A DNA stretch of 64,000 nt from Pythium myriotylum (Eukaryota; Oomycota; Peronosporomycetes; Pythiales; Pythiaceae), in NCBI GenBank assembly GCA_023091665.1, contig JALJCQ010000020.1:62001-126000 (forward strand), written 5' to 3'. The translations under genes and the position numbers were made by a program. How positions within the stretch are numbered: the stretch's first letter is position 1; each line of letters opens with the position of its first letter. This document shows, one piece after another, positions 1 to 9,695 of this stretch. The notes beneath the pieces are model-generated. The model was not told the DNA's origin, did no database searches, and worked only from the letters and a program-made list of their open reading frames with translations.

Positions 1-451
1 GAGCCCTGTGAGCAACCCAACGTTATGCTCGCGTCTGGAGCCCAGCTTGCGCCTTTAACTCGATCTGCATGCAGTAAAATTAAATCGCCTCTGTCTGGTG
101 GTTTTTGATCCATGAGCTTCAGGATTAATTCCAGGCTCTGATAGCATCCCACCATATCTTTTTACGTCAATCTTTTGTTCTTCAAATGCCGTGGATTGCC
201 TGGGAAGCTCTGGATATTGACATTCGCAGCAGTTGGAAGTATGCCTTCCAGGCCAAAACGGGATCAGCTCATGTTATCGATGAAGTTAGTTTTTTGTATG
301 TTCATATAGTAGGTCACGTTTTTGACTGACGTCACCAGAAAGTATCCATATATTGGCAACCAAACCAAAACTCTTCTCATTCGATTCTTGCACGGTATGA
401 TAGATTATGATGATGATGAAGATGAAGTCTATTGAGCGCAATAAATGTACC

Positions 452-1060
452 CTAATAGCTGGAGCTCAGTGCGTGTAAGTCGGAGGCGAGGAGCTGGGGG
501 AGGTCTGTGGGGCAGTCCCTGCCGGTGGGGTGGCGGACAAGGCTCGTTGAGTGAGCTTCCGTCGCATGAGTGGCCAGTGCTTTGGCCATCGCGTTGTGTG
601 CCGTTACCTGGTGGTGCCACCGGTGAACGCCGACTTGGTCAGCTAGGCACCGAGCCTTGTGGTAGAGCGGCCGCAGACTCGCGTTCCCAGGTGGCCTGTA
701 CGCACGAAGCTGCTGGAGGAGGAGCGCGTTGTCTCCCATGACAGTGAGGTCGTGCTATTCATGATCAACCGCCGCTTGTAGGCCCGCGAGGAGTCCGTGG
801 TACGCAGCTTGGCTGTGAGTGATGGCGGGGTCCGGTAGGGACACAGCTACACTCCATAGTATCGTCGAAGTGGTGCCCTCCGTTGCAAGGTCGACGAGGA
901 CAGCCCCGGCTCCACCAGGCCCTAGATTGTTGCGGGTAGTGCCCGCAAAGAAGAGCACGCGTACCGGAGATCGGACGGGGAGCTGGCAGTCGTGAAGTTC
1001 GTGAGCCTCATCGAGCAGACCATGGTATTTGGCAAGAAGACTAGATGCAAACTCTGGTGG
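452..1060 (-). pseudogene. LINE-type RNase H domain remnant
   Basis: On the minus strand a frame runs from about 1060 to 452 with one internal stop (TAG, 755-757). It resembles the C-terminal RNase H domain of non-LTR retrotransposons: a FFAG-TTRNN-GPGGAGA segment, a GDN-LLLQQLRAYRPP segment and a late HN-MAKALA segment line up with the FFDGGSRGN, GDS-IIQQMR and NRMADAA segments of the copy near 10 kb. Two catalytic positions are lost (Asp to Ala in FFDG, Glu to Ala in QAEY). It is therefore a dead fragment. Downstream, 395-450 reads as a 3' tail with a GCG-CAATAGACTTCA motif and TCA repeats, also seen at 27050-27110 and 27934-27979. Confidence 0.7.
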
Positions 1061-1114
1061 GTATGATAGATTATGATGTAGATATTGCACATCTACATCA
1101 TAATCTATCATACC
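1060..1114. repeat. perfect 24-bp stem hairpin
   Basis: Bases 1060-1083 and 1091-1114 are exact reverse complements of each other, separated by a 7-nt loop (ATTGCAC). The stem is AT-rich and built on the GATTATGATGTAGAT sequence. It sits at the upstream edge of the RNase H fragment and was probably created when the bracketing inverted repeat was copied. Confidence 0.85.
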
Positions 1115-1207
1115 GTGCAAGAATCGAATCAGAAGAGTTTTGGTTTGGGATTCGTGAAACTCTGGATGTGAATATCCAGCGAATTCGAGTGACGCACCCA
1201 AGTTCAC

Positions 1208-1953
1208 TGGGTTGACCGCTGATAATCGAGTATAGCACTACACCCTGATTGCTATTAGATGACGTAAATCACGACTCAATAGACTTCATCTCGATCAGTG
1301 AAGTACTCAAGATTCTCGTTCCACACCGACGCGTTGCTGCCCTGTAACAAGAAGGTTATAACGATAGGGACTACATGAATTATCCAGTAGCTATAACGAA
1401 TCACCCTGTGTTGGCTGAGAGGGTTTGAGGTGGGAAGTAGCCATAGAGAATTGATGGATTCCGCTTCACTAGACCAAACCAGACGTGGTAGAAACTGGCA
1501 AAAAGAAGTGATTCTCCCGAACAATAAATGTGGTACCCATCTACTTATGAATAACCACGAAACGGTTCAACAAAAGCACGATCGGATTTCGTCTGTTCGT
1601 AAAGTGGAGTCTCTAAATCCCCAATGAAACTTTCTCATCTCCACCATCTCGACCGTATGTACTAAAGTTTAGTCGCAGACGAAGGAACTGCCCAATTCGA
1701 TTTCGCACAAATGCAAGAAAACCAATGGTTTGGGACGGAGATGCAGTCATTTTGGAGGTGCCCAAAGCGGAAGTCTGTGCGTCACGTCGGTGCGCAGCTG
1801 TAATTTTACGTCCATTCTCATCTGCAGCATAAGCCGTGATCTATTTAATAGACCACGGGTCATGCTGGACAGACAAGGTCTACTATAGACGCCACGGCAA
1901 ACGTTAGGAACCAGTCGGGCGATGTGCAAGCAAAGAGACCACAGCGGACTAAT
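1208..1953. other. no gene recognised
   Basis: Only short frames without family resemblance are visible. A short stretch near 1463-1481 (CACTAGACCAAACCAGAC) recurs in inverse orientation near 29806-29824. I see no RNA gene here. Confidence 0.5.
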
Positions 1954-1991
1954 AGCCATCTCTTCCCGGCTTTGAAGCGGTCCAATTTCAA
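1954..1991 (+). promoter_or_regulatory. conserved upstream block, 44-residue peptide family
   Basis: A block beginning GCCATCTCTTCCCGG and ending CCAATTTCAA begins 215 bp before the ATG at 2169. Nearly the same block precedes the paralogues at 29164 (block 29335-29371, 207 bp before the ATG) and 3371 (block 3639-3674, 303 bp before the ATG). Conservation outside coding sequence in three paralogues suggests promoter function, though retention since duplication is an alternative. Confidence 0.5.
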
Positions 1992-2168
1992 ACAAAACCA
2001 ACTCACTCAACCAACAATCCAACAAATACTCATGTATAGTACGCGATAACGCTTGACCACAAGCACTGCTGCCAGAACATGGAGGGGCGGATAGCATACC
2101 TTCCTTTTGCCATTCTGCTATTTGCCTTGACGCACACAAGCACCTTCCACTACGATCGCCAACGGACC

Positions 2169-2303
2169 ATGAAGCTCGCCTCAATCGTTACTCTCGCTCT
2201 CTGCGCCGTCGCCGCTCTCCTCGCGGCACCAACGGATGCAGTTTGTATCGTCCAGTGTGACAAGGACCAGAATGGGAAGAACGTGTGCACCAGAATCTGC
2301 TAG
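2169..2303 (+). CDS. secreted mini-protein, twin C-x3-C (44-residue family, copy 1)
   Basis: Encodes 44 residues and ends with TAG. The ATG at 2169 is chosen because it starts a classic signal peptide (MKLASIV, then a run of Leu, Ala and Val to about residue 24). The remaining ~20 residues hold four cysteines in the pattern C-x3-C-x9-C-x3-C, with a central D-KDQNGKN loop. Paralogues lie at 3237-3371 and 29030-29164, and the 3' flank is also conserved with the latter. Two C-x3-C pairs are the signature of helical-hairpin (alpha-hairpinin-like) peptides in other organisms; that structural link is inference. The product is expected to be exported; target and role are unknown. Length fits the small cysteine-rich secreted proteins of oomycetes. 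Confidence 0.8.
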   Translation: MKLASIVTLALCAVAALLAAPTDAVCIVQCDKDQNGKNVCTRIC

Positions 2304-3236
2304 GAAGCTGTCTCTGGCTCATCTTCGACTGCGTTCGCGAGTCGCTGAAGCAGCTGCGCTTTCATTACGTCTCCAGGTCACCGAATTGGTCGTCTTGGCG
2401 AACGGTCCGCGGGAGAAATGAAGAAACACGAAATACGATAAAAAAAAATATACACTCTCGCACTGGCTTTGCCTTGGACTAGTTATACAACTTCATCCCT
2501 CTATTATAGTCTGCGGGAGGAGGAACTAGCAGGAATTTGAAGTGCCGTTCTGTTTCAAAGTGAAGTCTGCTGCAATCAATAGGTTAATTCGTTGTTATTA
2601 CTGGGTAACATGCGCAGTGAACTTCGTAGCTATTGATGTATGTCAAGTTGCAGTGAACGAATTTGATAACCTGGTGTCTAGCCAATTTGTACCGCAGGAG
2701 GTGGCAAAGAGTGTGGCGAGCTTGTCATTCAAAAGTTGGGGGATCCACTCTGGCTTCTTGGCAAGAGTCGATGTGTGTGTGTAGAACTTGGACAGCGAGT
2801 CCAAAGCAATGTTCGCGGCTTCGTCTAGCCTCTCGATAATGTCTTTCCGTGTGTGTCTGCAGCAGCTTAGATAAGGCCGAATTTCGCATCGAGGGGCCAA
2901 GTTTAGCTAGAGCCGGAATGGGTTGAGCGTGGTGGCGATGGCCATATCGACATGCCATTAGTGCAACACTGCCAATAACGACCGCGCCCGCTCCTCTCTG
3001 GAGCTGCTGCCAGAAGCGAAGATGTGGCGGTTGGCTCCAAAAGGCCCATGTTGGTCCAACAACAAGCCAGCAGTTTGCCAACTCAGGAATGTATTTTTGT
3101 GCGTTTGTGTTTGTATCTGTTCTCGCTGATCCACAGATCGATAATCGTGGATATTATGGCGATATACGGTTGGCAGTGACGGCACCTGGGTTGCTTCAAC
3201 TTGCGAATGGAGTCGGAGGTGTGCGGAAATCGATCT
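2304..3236. other. 3' flank of peptide gene, then no clear gene
   Basis: The first ~170 bp resemble the 3' flank of the copy at 29030, including a (A)n-rich stretch near 2440. Further on, a minus-strand frame (2643-2900) contains a DEAANIALDS segment that faintly recalls the end of RNase H, but this is too weak to call. Confidence 0.4.
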
Positions 3237-3371
3237 CTAGCAGATCCTGGTGCAGATATTCTTGCCGCCTTTGTCCTTCTCACACTCGATGATGCACGCG
3301 GCATTCGTTGGGACCAAGAGGAGAGTGGCGATGGCGCAGAACGCGAGAGTGGCGATCGCGGAGAGCTTCAT
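3237..3371 (-). CDS. secreted mini-protein, twin C-x3-C (44-residue family, copy 2)
   Basis: A minus-strand frame of 44 codons plus TAG, too short for usual ORF cut-offs. The start is the ATG at 3371-3369, giving a signal peptide (MKLSAIATLAF...) that ends near residue 24 (TNA). The mature part has C-IIE-C, nine residues, C-TRI-C, the same spacing and the same C-terminal CTRIC as the copies at 2169 and 29164. Substitutions are mostly conservative (Q to E, Q to K), so the frame appears to be under constraint. Predicted to be exported; function unknown. Confidence 0.78.
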   Translation of the reverse strand: MKLSAIATLAFCAIATLLLVPTNAACIIECEKDKGGKNICTRIC

Positions 3372-3638
3372 GGTCGATGGTGGTAGAAGTAGTAGTTATG
3401 TTTGCGCCAACGCGAAAGGTGGAATGAGCAAGTGCTCAACGCACGTGGAGGGCGTCGTGGCTGGGGGGGGGAGCTCAGTGGCCCCCTGTCCCGCAATATC
3501 GCACTCTAGTGGCGACAAGAGCATGTGAGGGATGAGAAGCTGAGGGATCGTTTCAGTTTGTTACGGAAGGAGTAAGCTGCCCCTGGCGGTCAGAAGGAGC
3601 TCAGTCAAGCCAGATGAGTGGATCGTGAATCGGTCATA

Positions 3639-3674
3639 TTGAAGTTGGTCGCTTCCAGACCGGGAACAAATGGC
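3639..3674 (-). promoter_or_regulatory. conserved upstream block, 44-residue peptide family
   Basis: Minus-strand reading GCCATTTGTTCCCGG ... GACCAACTTCAA matches the blocks at 1954-1991 and 29335-29371. It begins 303 bp upstream of the ATG at 3371. Confidence 0.45.
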
Positions 3675-3810
3675 TGCCGAGCTCTTTGAAAGATATTCGT
3701 CTTTCCATATCTTCCCAAACTCAGCTCATCCAACATACAGTAGATTGTGTGTCCGTTTCGTTGTCTACCAACAAGGAAGAAAAATATCTTTCAAAGAGCT
3801 CGACAGCCAT
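3670..3810. repeat. fold-back repeat, 28-bp arms
   Basis: Bases 3670-3697 (TGGCTGCCGAGCTCTTTGAA and onward) and 3783-3810 are inverted copies of each other with very few mismatches and an 85-bp loop. One arm overlaps the conserved upstream block of the minus-strand peptide gene. It may be a small fold-back element; no flanking duplication was seen. Confidence 0.6.
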
Positions 3811-4550
3811 TGTTCCCTACTTACTTGTCGTAGGGCATCGGTTGGACTTTTTAGAATACAATACGGAGCTCACGACCAGACCGTACAACGAGGTGAAGAG
3901 AAGTGCACATTCATCCGTTGTTAGGCCCTGTAGGACCGCTGTATGAACTATCAGAACGCTGTATGAACTGTCAGAACGTAACATGAAGAAATTGAGATCC
4001 TTGCTTTTCGTGTACTGACGAACAAACCTTCCAGCTATCACCACTGTGATCAGCAACCGTAGGCCGCAACATGCACGACTATTAGAGGTCGGCCTATTGA
4101 TGTGAATCTTCGAGGCATACCTTCCAGCAACTCGCTTCGTGGAGTATAAAAGACAAACTAGAAGGAAAAACATAAGAAATGCGACTTCGTGTGCAGCCAC
4201 ATGAGCAGGGGAAAACGAACCCAAAAACTTGGTTACAGAGTTCACATGGGGGCCCCTTGTTTCGCTTTCTTGTTGATCTCTTACTCTTTCTCTTTCGCTC
4301 TCCTGCTGCTGCTGCTAATAAATACGAAGCTTGCCCTATACTCATGAAAGATCCCTTCAGAATCCACACCCAAGGGCATCTTCAACTCTCCAACCAAAAC
4401 GCATAACAAAAGCATGAGTTGCAGCTGAAGGCGAAATATCAGCGTGTTTATTAAACGCTGGTAGTATGCATCCCTCCAAGTGTGAACGATTTGGCAGCTA
4501 AAAAGCATCGAAGGGCACTAAAGCCCTTCAGTGGTTGCAATTTTCGATGC
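3811..4550. other. no gene recognised
   Basis: Contains a two-unit tandem repeat near 3949-3980 (GCTGTATGAACT-TCAGAAC). No frame resembles a known family. Confidence 0.45.
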
Positions 4551-4772
4551 TTAGCCGATGTTGGCACCTAAGAGACCGGATCATAAATGATTTCAGCACC
4601 AAGAACCTCAACCCCCGCCCCCCACGAAATACGACGTACATGCATCGGCACAGTTGGCTTTGGCTTGCCCGTTCAAGTGTTGGCAACCGCGCAGGCACTG
4701 TGCGTAGCTCGCTTCGACAGAGGCAGCACTGATCGCGCATAGCGCGGCGAGAAGGAATCCGACAAGCTTCAT
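4551..4772 (-). CDS. secreted mini-protein, twin C-x3-C, two exons
   Basis: Proposed model: exon 1 4772-4640, intron 4639-4568 (72 bp, GTACGT...TTAG), exon 2 4567-4551. It gives 49 residues: signal peptide (MKLVGFLLAALCAISA...), then C-LRG-C, ten residues, C-ADA-C and a short ANIG tail. The intron is supported by the homologue at 11590/23214: the same donor (GTACGT) at the same codon position inside the last cysteine codon, and a 17-nt second exon that yields an analogous GNLG tail. Unspliced reading would give an odd SYFVGGGG end. Predicted to be exported; function unknown. Confidence 0.75.
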
Positions 4773-5028
4773 CGTGAGTTTTTCTTGACACCGCAAATTG
4801 AAGAATGAAAGCTCGACGACGAGTTCTTAGAATAGCCCAAACGAACCCAAGCTCGAGCTCATCTCAGCAGCCGTTCCTCGTAAATCGTGTAAACGGAACT
4901 GTCTACGTTGGAGTGAGCTGGGTTTGGAACATTGAAGGTCTAAGAACTTGCCAGCTTGTCGTTCTGGTAGTACTAACTCGTCGGGATCTGAACCCAAGCG
5001 TTGGGTCCATACTACCATGTAGGTGATG

Positions 5029-5040
5029 AGCTTGGGTTCA
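5029..5040. promoter_or_regulatory. AGCTTGGGTTCA motif upstream of spliced peptide gene
   Basis: The 12-mer lies 257 bp upstream of the ATG at 4772. The same 12-mer lies 264 bp upstream of the homologous gene at 11590 (11854-11865) in the same orientation, and at the mirrored place upstream of 23214. Related GAACCCAAGC half-sites occur at about 4843 and 4990 and, as a palindrome, near 12205. Confidence 0.45.
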
Positions 5041-5535
5041 AAGCAGTTGAAGTGCAAAACTGCACGAATCTCGCGATAGGAACATACGAAATTTGTTTTG
5101 ACCAACCGCGGGCATCACAGAAAGCAATCAACTGAAGGGATCCGAGGATTTATCTTAGAGCTTGACCTGCTTGACGCTTGACATCGACGCAAAAAACCAA
5201 ATGTGGTTTCAACCAGTTGCATGCGAAGTTAGCATTCACCTTGAGTTCGTTCCTGCATTTAATGTTACCGTTCGACCACCTTTTCTGCCTCAATCCAACA
5301 CAATCTCTCGTCTCCAGCGATCCCATGGAAAATACCGAGAATAAAACATGTTCCACTCAGGTTTAACCCGACTGGTGGAGATGCTCTTATTACAGCGTCA
5401 AGACGGCCAAACAGCGCTTCAGAGGTTGGCACCTCAGTGATACCAAAGGAGGAACGGGGAAATGCGTCTGATATTGGCTCGGAAATTAAGCAATCGTGGT
5501 TACACGTGTTTCAGATGCAATGACCACAAAGATGT
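5041..5535. other. no gene recognised
   Basis: Intergenic sequence between two minus-strand peptide genes. Only short frames without recognisable features. Confidence 0.45.
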
Positions 5536-5685
5536 TTAGCATCCAGCAATGCAGGCCGCTTGCTCGCTCGCTGCTGCTTTCTTGCAGTTGGCGATGCACT
5601 TGGCTGGGTTGTGGTTCTGGTCGTTTGAGGATGCGACGGCGACGGTGGCACAGAGAGCGGCGACGAGAATGGCGAGGAACTTCAT
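5536..5685 (-). CDS. secreted mini-protein, twin C-x3-C (49-residue family, copy 1)
   Basis: 49 codons plus TAA. The ATG at 5685 starts a signal peptide (MKFLAILVAALCATVAVAS). The mature part has a polar SNDQNHNPAK stretch, then C-IAN-C, ten residues (KKAAASEQAA), C-IAG-C at the very C-terminus. The predicted protein is identical to that of 7144-7293, of which it is an inverted copy. The duplicated unit includes only ~58 bp of 5' flank, so if both copies are expressed the core promoter must be in that stretch or the two copies use different flanks. Function unknown; export predicted. Confidence 0.8.
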   Translation of the reverse strand: MKFLAILVAALCATVAVASSNDQNHNPAKCIANCKKAAASEQAACIAGC

Positions 5686-5883
5686 GTTGGCTTTATTGGG
5701 GATGCGGAAAGGTGCTGGGGACTTGGAAACTTGGAAAGTGAGCGCATGCTTTCCATTCGGCAATGCCAATCGTCAGGAGCCGTTGGTCTCGAGATAGGCG
5801 CGATGTGCAATACAACATAACACGCAACAGTCATCTATTCAAAGCACGCGCTCGTTCTTCAGTACCATCTTCAACGTGGTGGT

Positions 5884-5953
5884 AGTGGGTGAAAAATCTT
5901 CACCCACTTGAAGAGCTCTGGATCTTCACTGTGAAGATCCAGAGCTCTTCAAG
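5884..5953. repeat. two adjacent stem-loops, one a 47-bp near-perfect palindrome
   Basis: Bases 5907-5929 and 5931-5953 are exact reverse complements with a single central T (CTTGAAGAGCTCTGGATCTT... and its mirror). Directly before it, 5884-5893 and 5899-5908 form a second 10-bp perfect stem with a 5-nt loop. No coding sequence is nearby on either side for several hundred bases. Confidence 0.9.
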
Positions 5954-7085
5954 AAAGCTATTTGTGAATCTTTGAACCATGCGTTGACTCACAAAATCAT
6001 AACATAGTGTAACCAAGTCTTTATGGATTGTGTAGTCGACTCCTTAGCCAACGGATGATGAACACATTCTGGGTAAATGACTGATTCTGTCCTGTCCAAT
6101 CCTCACTCAACCGATCCTGTATGCGAAAGGATCTCGACTCGACGACGGATGAGGAGTTGGCCGTTCCCGCGGAGCCACGCATCCACTTAAGCATCGTCTC
6201 AAGAATCGCTCCCTTATTCCCTAAGTCTATCTCTCTTCATGGTTTTACCGACATCGTCGCCCTGGGTGCCAAGTCTTCGACTTCACACTCTACGAATATT
6301 CAAGTACACAACACAAAAGGTGGCAGCGATGCTCTTCCCAACGAGTTTTCAGGCAACAAAGCATGAATAGACAGGACCCTACGTCGACGACATGACTGTC
6401 ATCGTCTTGAGACAGGCTTTCGGTACAGAGACGGAGCATGGTATATTTTACAATCGGCAACAAGCGGTTGATTCCGCGAAGACATCAATGAGACGCTAAT
6501 CGTTCAGGTTATTTAACTTGGTCAGGTGGACTAAAACCTTCCCCAGGAAGTGCAGCCGCCTACGCGCCTATGGATGTCGGTGATTGGCAAGCAGAGAGTT
6601 GACTGATCGGCGCACCCACCAAGTGGTAATGGGTGATCGATCTTGGTCGTCTTCATGTGGGAGAGACAGCTGATCAGACAGGAAGACAAAACCATCACCT
6701 ATGTACTGTACCTTACGCTCATCACCATGGAAAGATCCGTCTGACGATGCCATCGCCGATGCCGATGGCCCATCGCGTACGAGTTCCGCCGATTCACTTC
6801 GAGGCTTTCTGTTCTGCGACATTGACACAACAGCGCGGAGATGGACAGAGCATCGTGCTCAAGGCGAAGGAACAAGGCACCAATAGGAAATTGAACAGAT
6901 CCGGGGATGCTCTGCGAAAACTGGGGTGAGGAGGGGAGGGGGGTGTTGAATGCACTACCCATGGATGCCCGTGGATCACAGATACTATTAGCCTAGCAAA
7001 CTTGTATTGCTCATCCCTTGGGATACGCAAGCTTCTGGAATCAAAACAAGACAAGGGGAAGCTGGAAAACGCACGGGTGCGTGAC
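5954..7085. other. no gene recognised
   Basis: An 81-codon ATG frame (6121-6366, plus) and several minus-strand frames (6568-6828) exist but show no signal peptide, domain or repeat. Left unassigned. Confidence 0.4.
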
Positions 7086-7143
7086 GCTCATTCTCCAAGT
7101 TTCCAAGTCCCCAGCACCTTTCCGCATCCCCAATAAATCCAAC

Positions 7144-7293
7144 ATGAAGTTCCTTGCCATTCTCGTCGCCGCTCTCTGTGCCACCGTCGCCGTCGCATCC
7201 TCAAACGACCAGAACCACAACCCAGCCAAGTGCATCGCCAACTGCAAGAAAGCAGCAGCGAGCGAGCAAGCGGCCTGCATTGCCGGATGTTGA
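7144..7293 (+). CDS. secreted mini-protein, twin C-x3-C (49-residue family, copy 2)
   Basis: 49 codons plus TGA. The same predicted protein as the minus-strand copy at 5536-5685: signal peptide MKFLAILVAALCATVAVAS, then C-x3-C-x10-C-x3-C ending the protein. Nucleotide differences between the copies are few and silent inside the coding region. The AATAAA-like CCCAATAAATCC just before the ATG differs from the other copy by one base. Export predicted; function unknown. Confidence 0.8.
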   Translation: MKFLAILVAALCATVAVASSNDQNHNPAKCIANCKKAAASEQAACIAGC

Positions 7294-7694
7294 GCATCGG
7301 TGAAGAATTTCCACCAGGCATGACGATTCTGTAGTGCCACGTTGGATCTAATAGCAAACGCCTCTTTATCTTCCTTTCGTGTGATAAAGCATCTCTGGTA
7401 CTGGGCTTCACACTTTCAATGAATGCTACAGACGAAGTACAGTCATTAGGGATTCAAGATATCCGCCACGTCTGTTCAAGATGGCCATAAACTCGCGTCT
7501 TGCCCCAGCCCCATGGTGTGCCTTCGCAATAGTCGTTGATAGAAACTAAAAACACACCAAAGCATAGCGTTCCATACGAAGAAAGACTCCCCGGCTCTAT
7601 TAATAACACACATCCAAATCGGCTTGGCTTGGTTTCAATCTGCGCACAAATAGACTGTTTGTCGCTCCGGTCCGATCAACATCATAACCCGAGA

Positions 7695-9203
7695 ATGTTG
7701 GAATCAACCAGGCATGCCACTCGACTAGAGACACACCCTCCACCCAGTAATGGTCAATCTGTCCCACGCTATAGTCTGGCGAAATTCAACGCATACCTCT
7801 CCTACCAGCAGTCTTCATCGCTTGCTCGGATCTGCGCTGTCCTCACATTCTCGTCAGCAATATCGTTAGTGGTGATTCTTCTCCCTCCTCTCATCCCACT
7901 GCGGAATCCTCACGATGGCCTCAAAACCAATTTTCCAACTTATTTGTGTCACATTACTCTGACGGGAGCACTCACCACTCTTGCGGCAGCGATTAACTTT
8001 CGTGCAGGCGCTGGAATATGCCATGATGATTACCCCAGTCTTCAATTATCGATTGCGTCAGTCTTCGCTACCGTTTGCGTCGTTCTATTCGGATTGCTGG
8101 GCAGCTATGCGTGGCGGTTTCCGGTTCCTTTCCACTGGGTCGTTGTTTATGCACCTAGTTTCCTGTCTTTTCTGATTTGCCACTATATCGCACTTCGTCG
8201 CCGACTTGCAACAAATCTGCGCCTACGGAAGCAGATTTACTCATATGCACCAGGATTCGCGCTTCAAGTCTCTCAACTTGTCTTCTACCCTTCGTTCTCC
8301 GCGGCATATCAAGCGTCTAGTGAATACCTCCGTGTTGTGTTGATGCTGTTGGTTCCACTTGTAAAGCACGTCTTCAAACGATCACTACGAAAGCTCTTAG
8401 ATCCAACTTTAGAAGTGACAGAAGAAGTCATCAACGCCGGTATCGAAACTACAGCTATCATCTACCAATCGATGATCATGCAGTCGACGCCATCTCTCGC
8501 TGTCAAGGTTATCATCGTCGGAGTTGACATCCTTCACGGCTTCTATGAAGTGACGCGCGTGATGATGAAAAACTCCGTCGTACCTCAACAACAAATATTG
8601 CCTCGTGCCTTGTCCATCATGAGTGAATGGCAGGTGAGCGGAACAGCGATCCATGACGATGATCTTGCAGACTATAGCTCGAGGCAAACGAGCTCGCTCA
8701 AATTCTTTCGGCCATTGGCTGTTGCCCCAATACCACTTGACATACATCGTGCGACGACTAACCCGAAGAATCGCGAGAAGATTGTCATGGTTCACGCACT
8801 GGAGATCCTCCAGGCTACGGAGACGATCATACTGGTCGAGTAGCTAAGACGAATCCTGAATGGAGTCTTCCTAGCTTTAGCGTCTCAGCTCCCCTCAGCC
8901 GTGTACAACAACAACATCTACGAGTTCTACTTCCATCCCCAGAGACTAAGACCCGCTCTCCTTTTACTGCTACTCTACGTGGCCCTGCAGTACTTGAGCA
9001 TTGCGCTCATGGCAGTTGTGATACGCATCCGTTTCAATCTCAACCCTGTGATGGTACTCACATTCGCCTTGGAACGGCATGCGTGGTCTATCCAGGGCAA
9101 GATGGTTGCGTGGCTTTCTTGTCTCCTTCAATTCTCCATCATGCACTACGGCACGGATTTTTCTTTCAGATTTGACTTCAAGGTCCCAACACCTGATGAT
9201 TAG
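7695..9203 (+). pseudogene. multi-pass membrane protein gene with one internal TAG
   Basis: One frame runs from the ATG at 7695 to TGA-free 9203 except for a TAG at 8841-8843. Before the TAG are 382 codons with about five hydrophobic spans (around LVVILLPPLIPL, LTTLAAAI, VCVVLFGLLGSY, VVYAPSFLSFLI, VVLMLLVPLVK). After it the same frame continues for 119 codons with three more (GVFLALASQLPSAVY, ALLLLLLYVALQYL, VAWLSCLLQFSI) and a proper end. The sequence style matches a large oomycete family of uncharacterised multi-pass membrane proteins (from memory, no search). Hydrophobic pattern and frame are kept across the stop, so the nonsense change is recent, or the stop is read through. Function unknown. 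Confidence 0.7.
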
Positions 9204-9640
9204 TTGCACGTAGTTTATCAAAACGCGCCACTCTGTCAACGAAGTTGTGCGTTTTTCCAAAGATCGCTCACGTTTGAACCGTCCCCATCGCGGATACGAT
9301 GTTCTGAAATTGGTCAAGGACCGAGCAGGGGCAGGAGGCACATGAGGAGCGTAACCAACACGCTGTTTGTACATGATAAAAACAGATGAACAAATCATAC
9401 GTGTGCTGGCTGTGTGACCACAGATCGAACGTGAGGCAGTGCACCACCGGAAAGGACAGATTTGGACATGGCAGGTGCGATTGAGGGTATGAACCACTCT
9501 AGGTCAGAGCACGGCCAGACTTTATCTTCACGCTACCATCAATTTGCGGTTGTCGCACACGCTACCCACAACCTGGGAGCTCGCCTTGTTTCACTCGAGC
9601 CAACTTAACAACGACGACTCTGCGTCAATTCAAGTGAGGT
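9204..9640. other. no gene recognised
   Basis: Between the membrane-protein frame and the LINE remnant. No support for a gene on either strand. Confidence 0.45.
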
Positions 9641-9695
9641 CTATTTGTCTGCTCATATAGAGACCGATAGCCGGCGCTAGTCGCCACCGTCAGGA

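Larger units (their letters stand above)
361..1148. repeat. 52-bp inverted repeat bracketing an RNase H remnant
   Basis: Positions 361-412 and the reverse complement of 1097-1148 match over 52 bp with one mismatch. They enclose the decayed LINE-type RNase H fragment at 452-1060. The inner part (a GGTATGATAGATTATGATG core) occurs a third time at 1060-1078, which makes the hairpin at 1060-1114. Bases 1-360 show no gene or repeat that I recognise. Confidence 0.75.
5536..7293. repeat. 208-bp inverted duplication holding two identical peptide genes
   Basis: Arms 5536-5743 and 7086-7293 are inverted copies (coordinate sum 12829) with about six differences by eye. Each arm contains the full 49-residue coding region and ~58 bp upstream; homology stops at the stop codons, which differ (TAA versus TGA). 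The spacer is 1342 bp. Confidence 0.85.
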
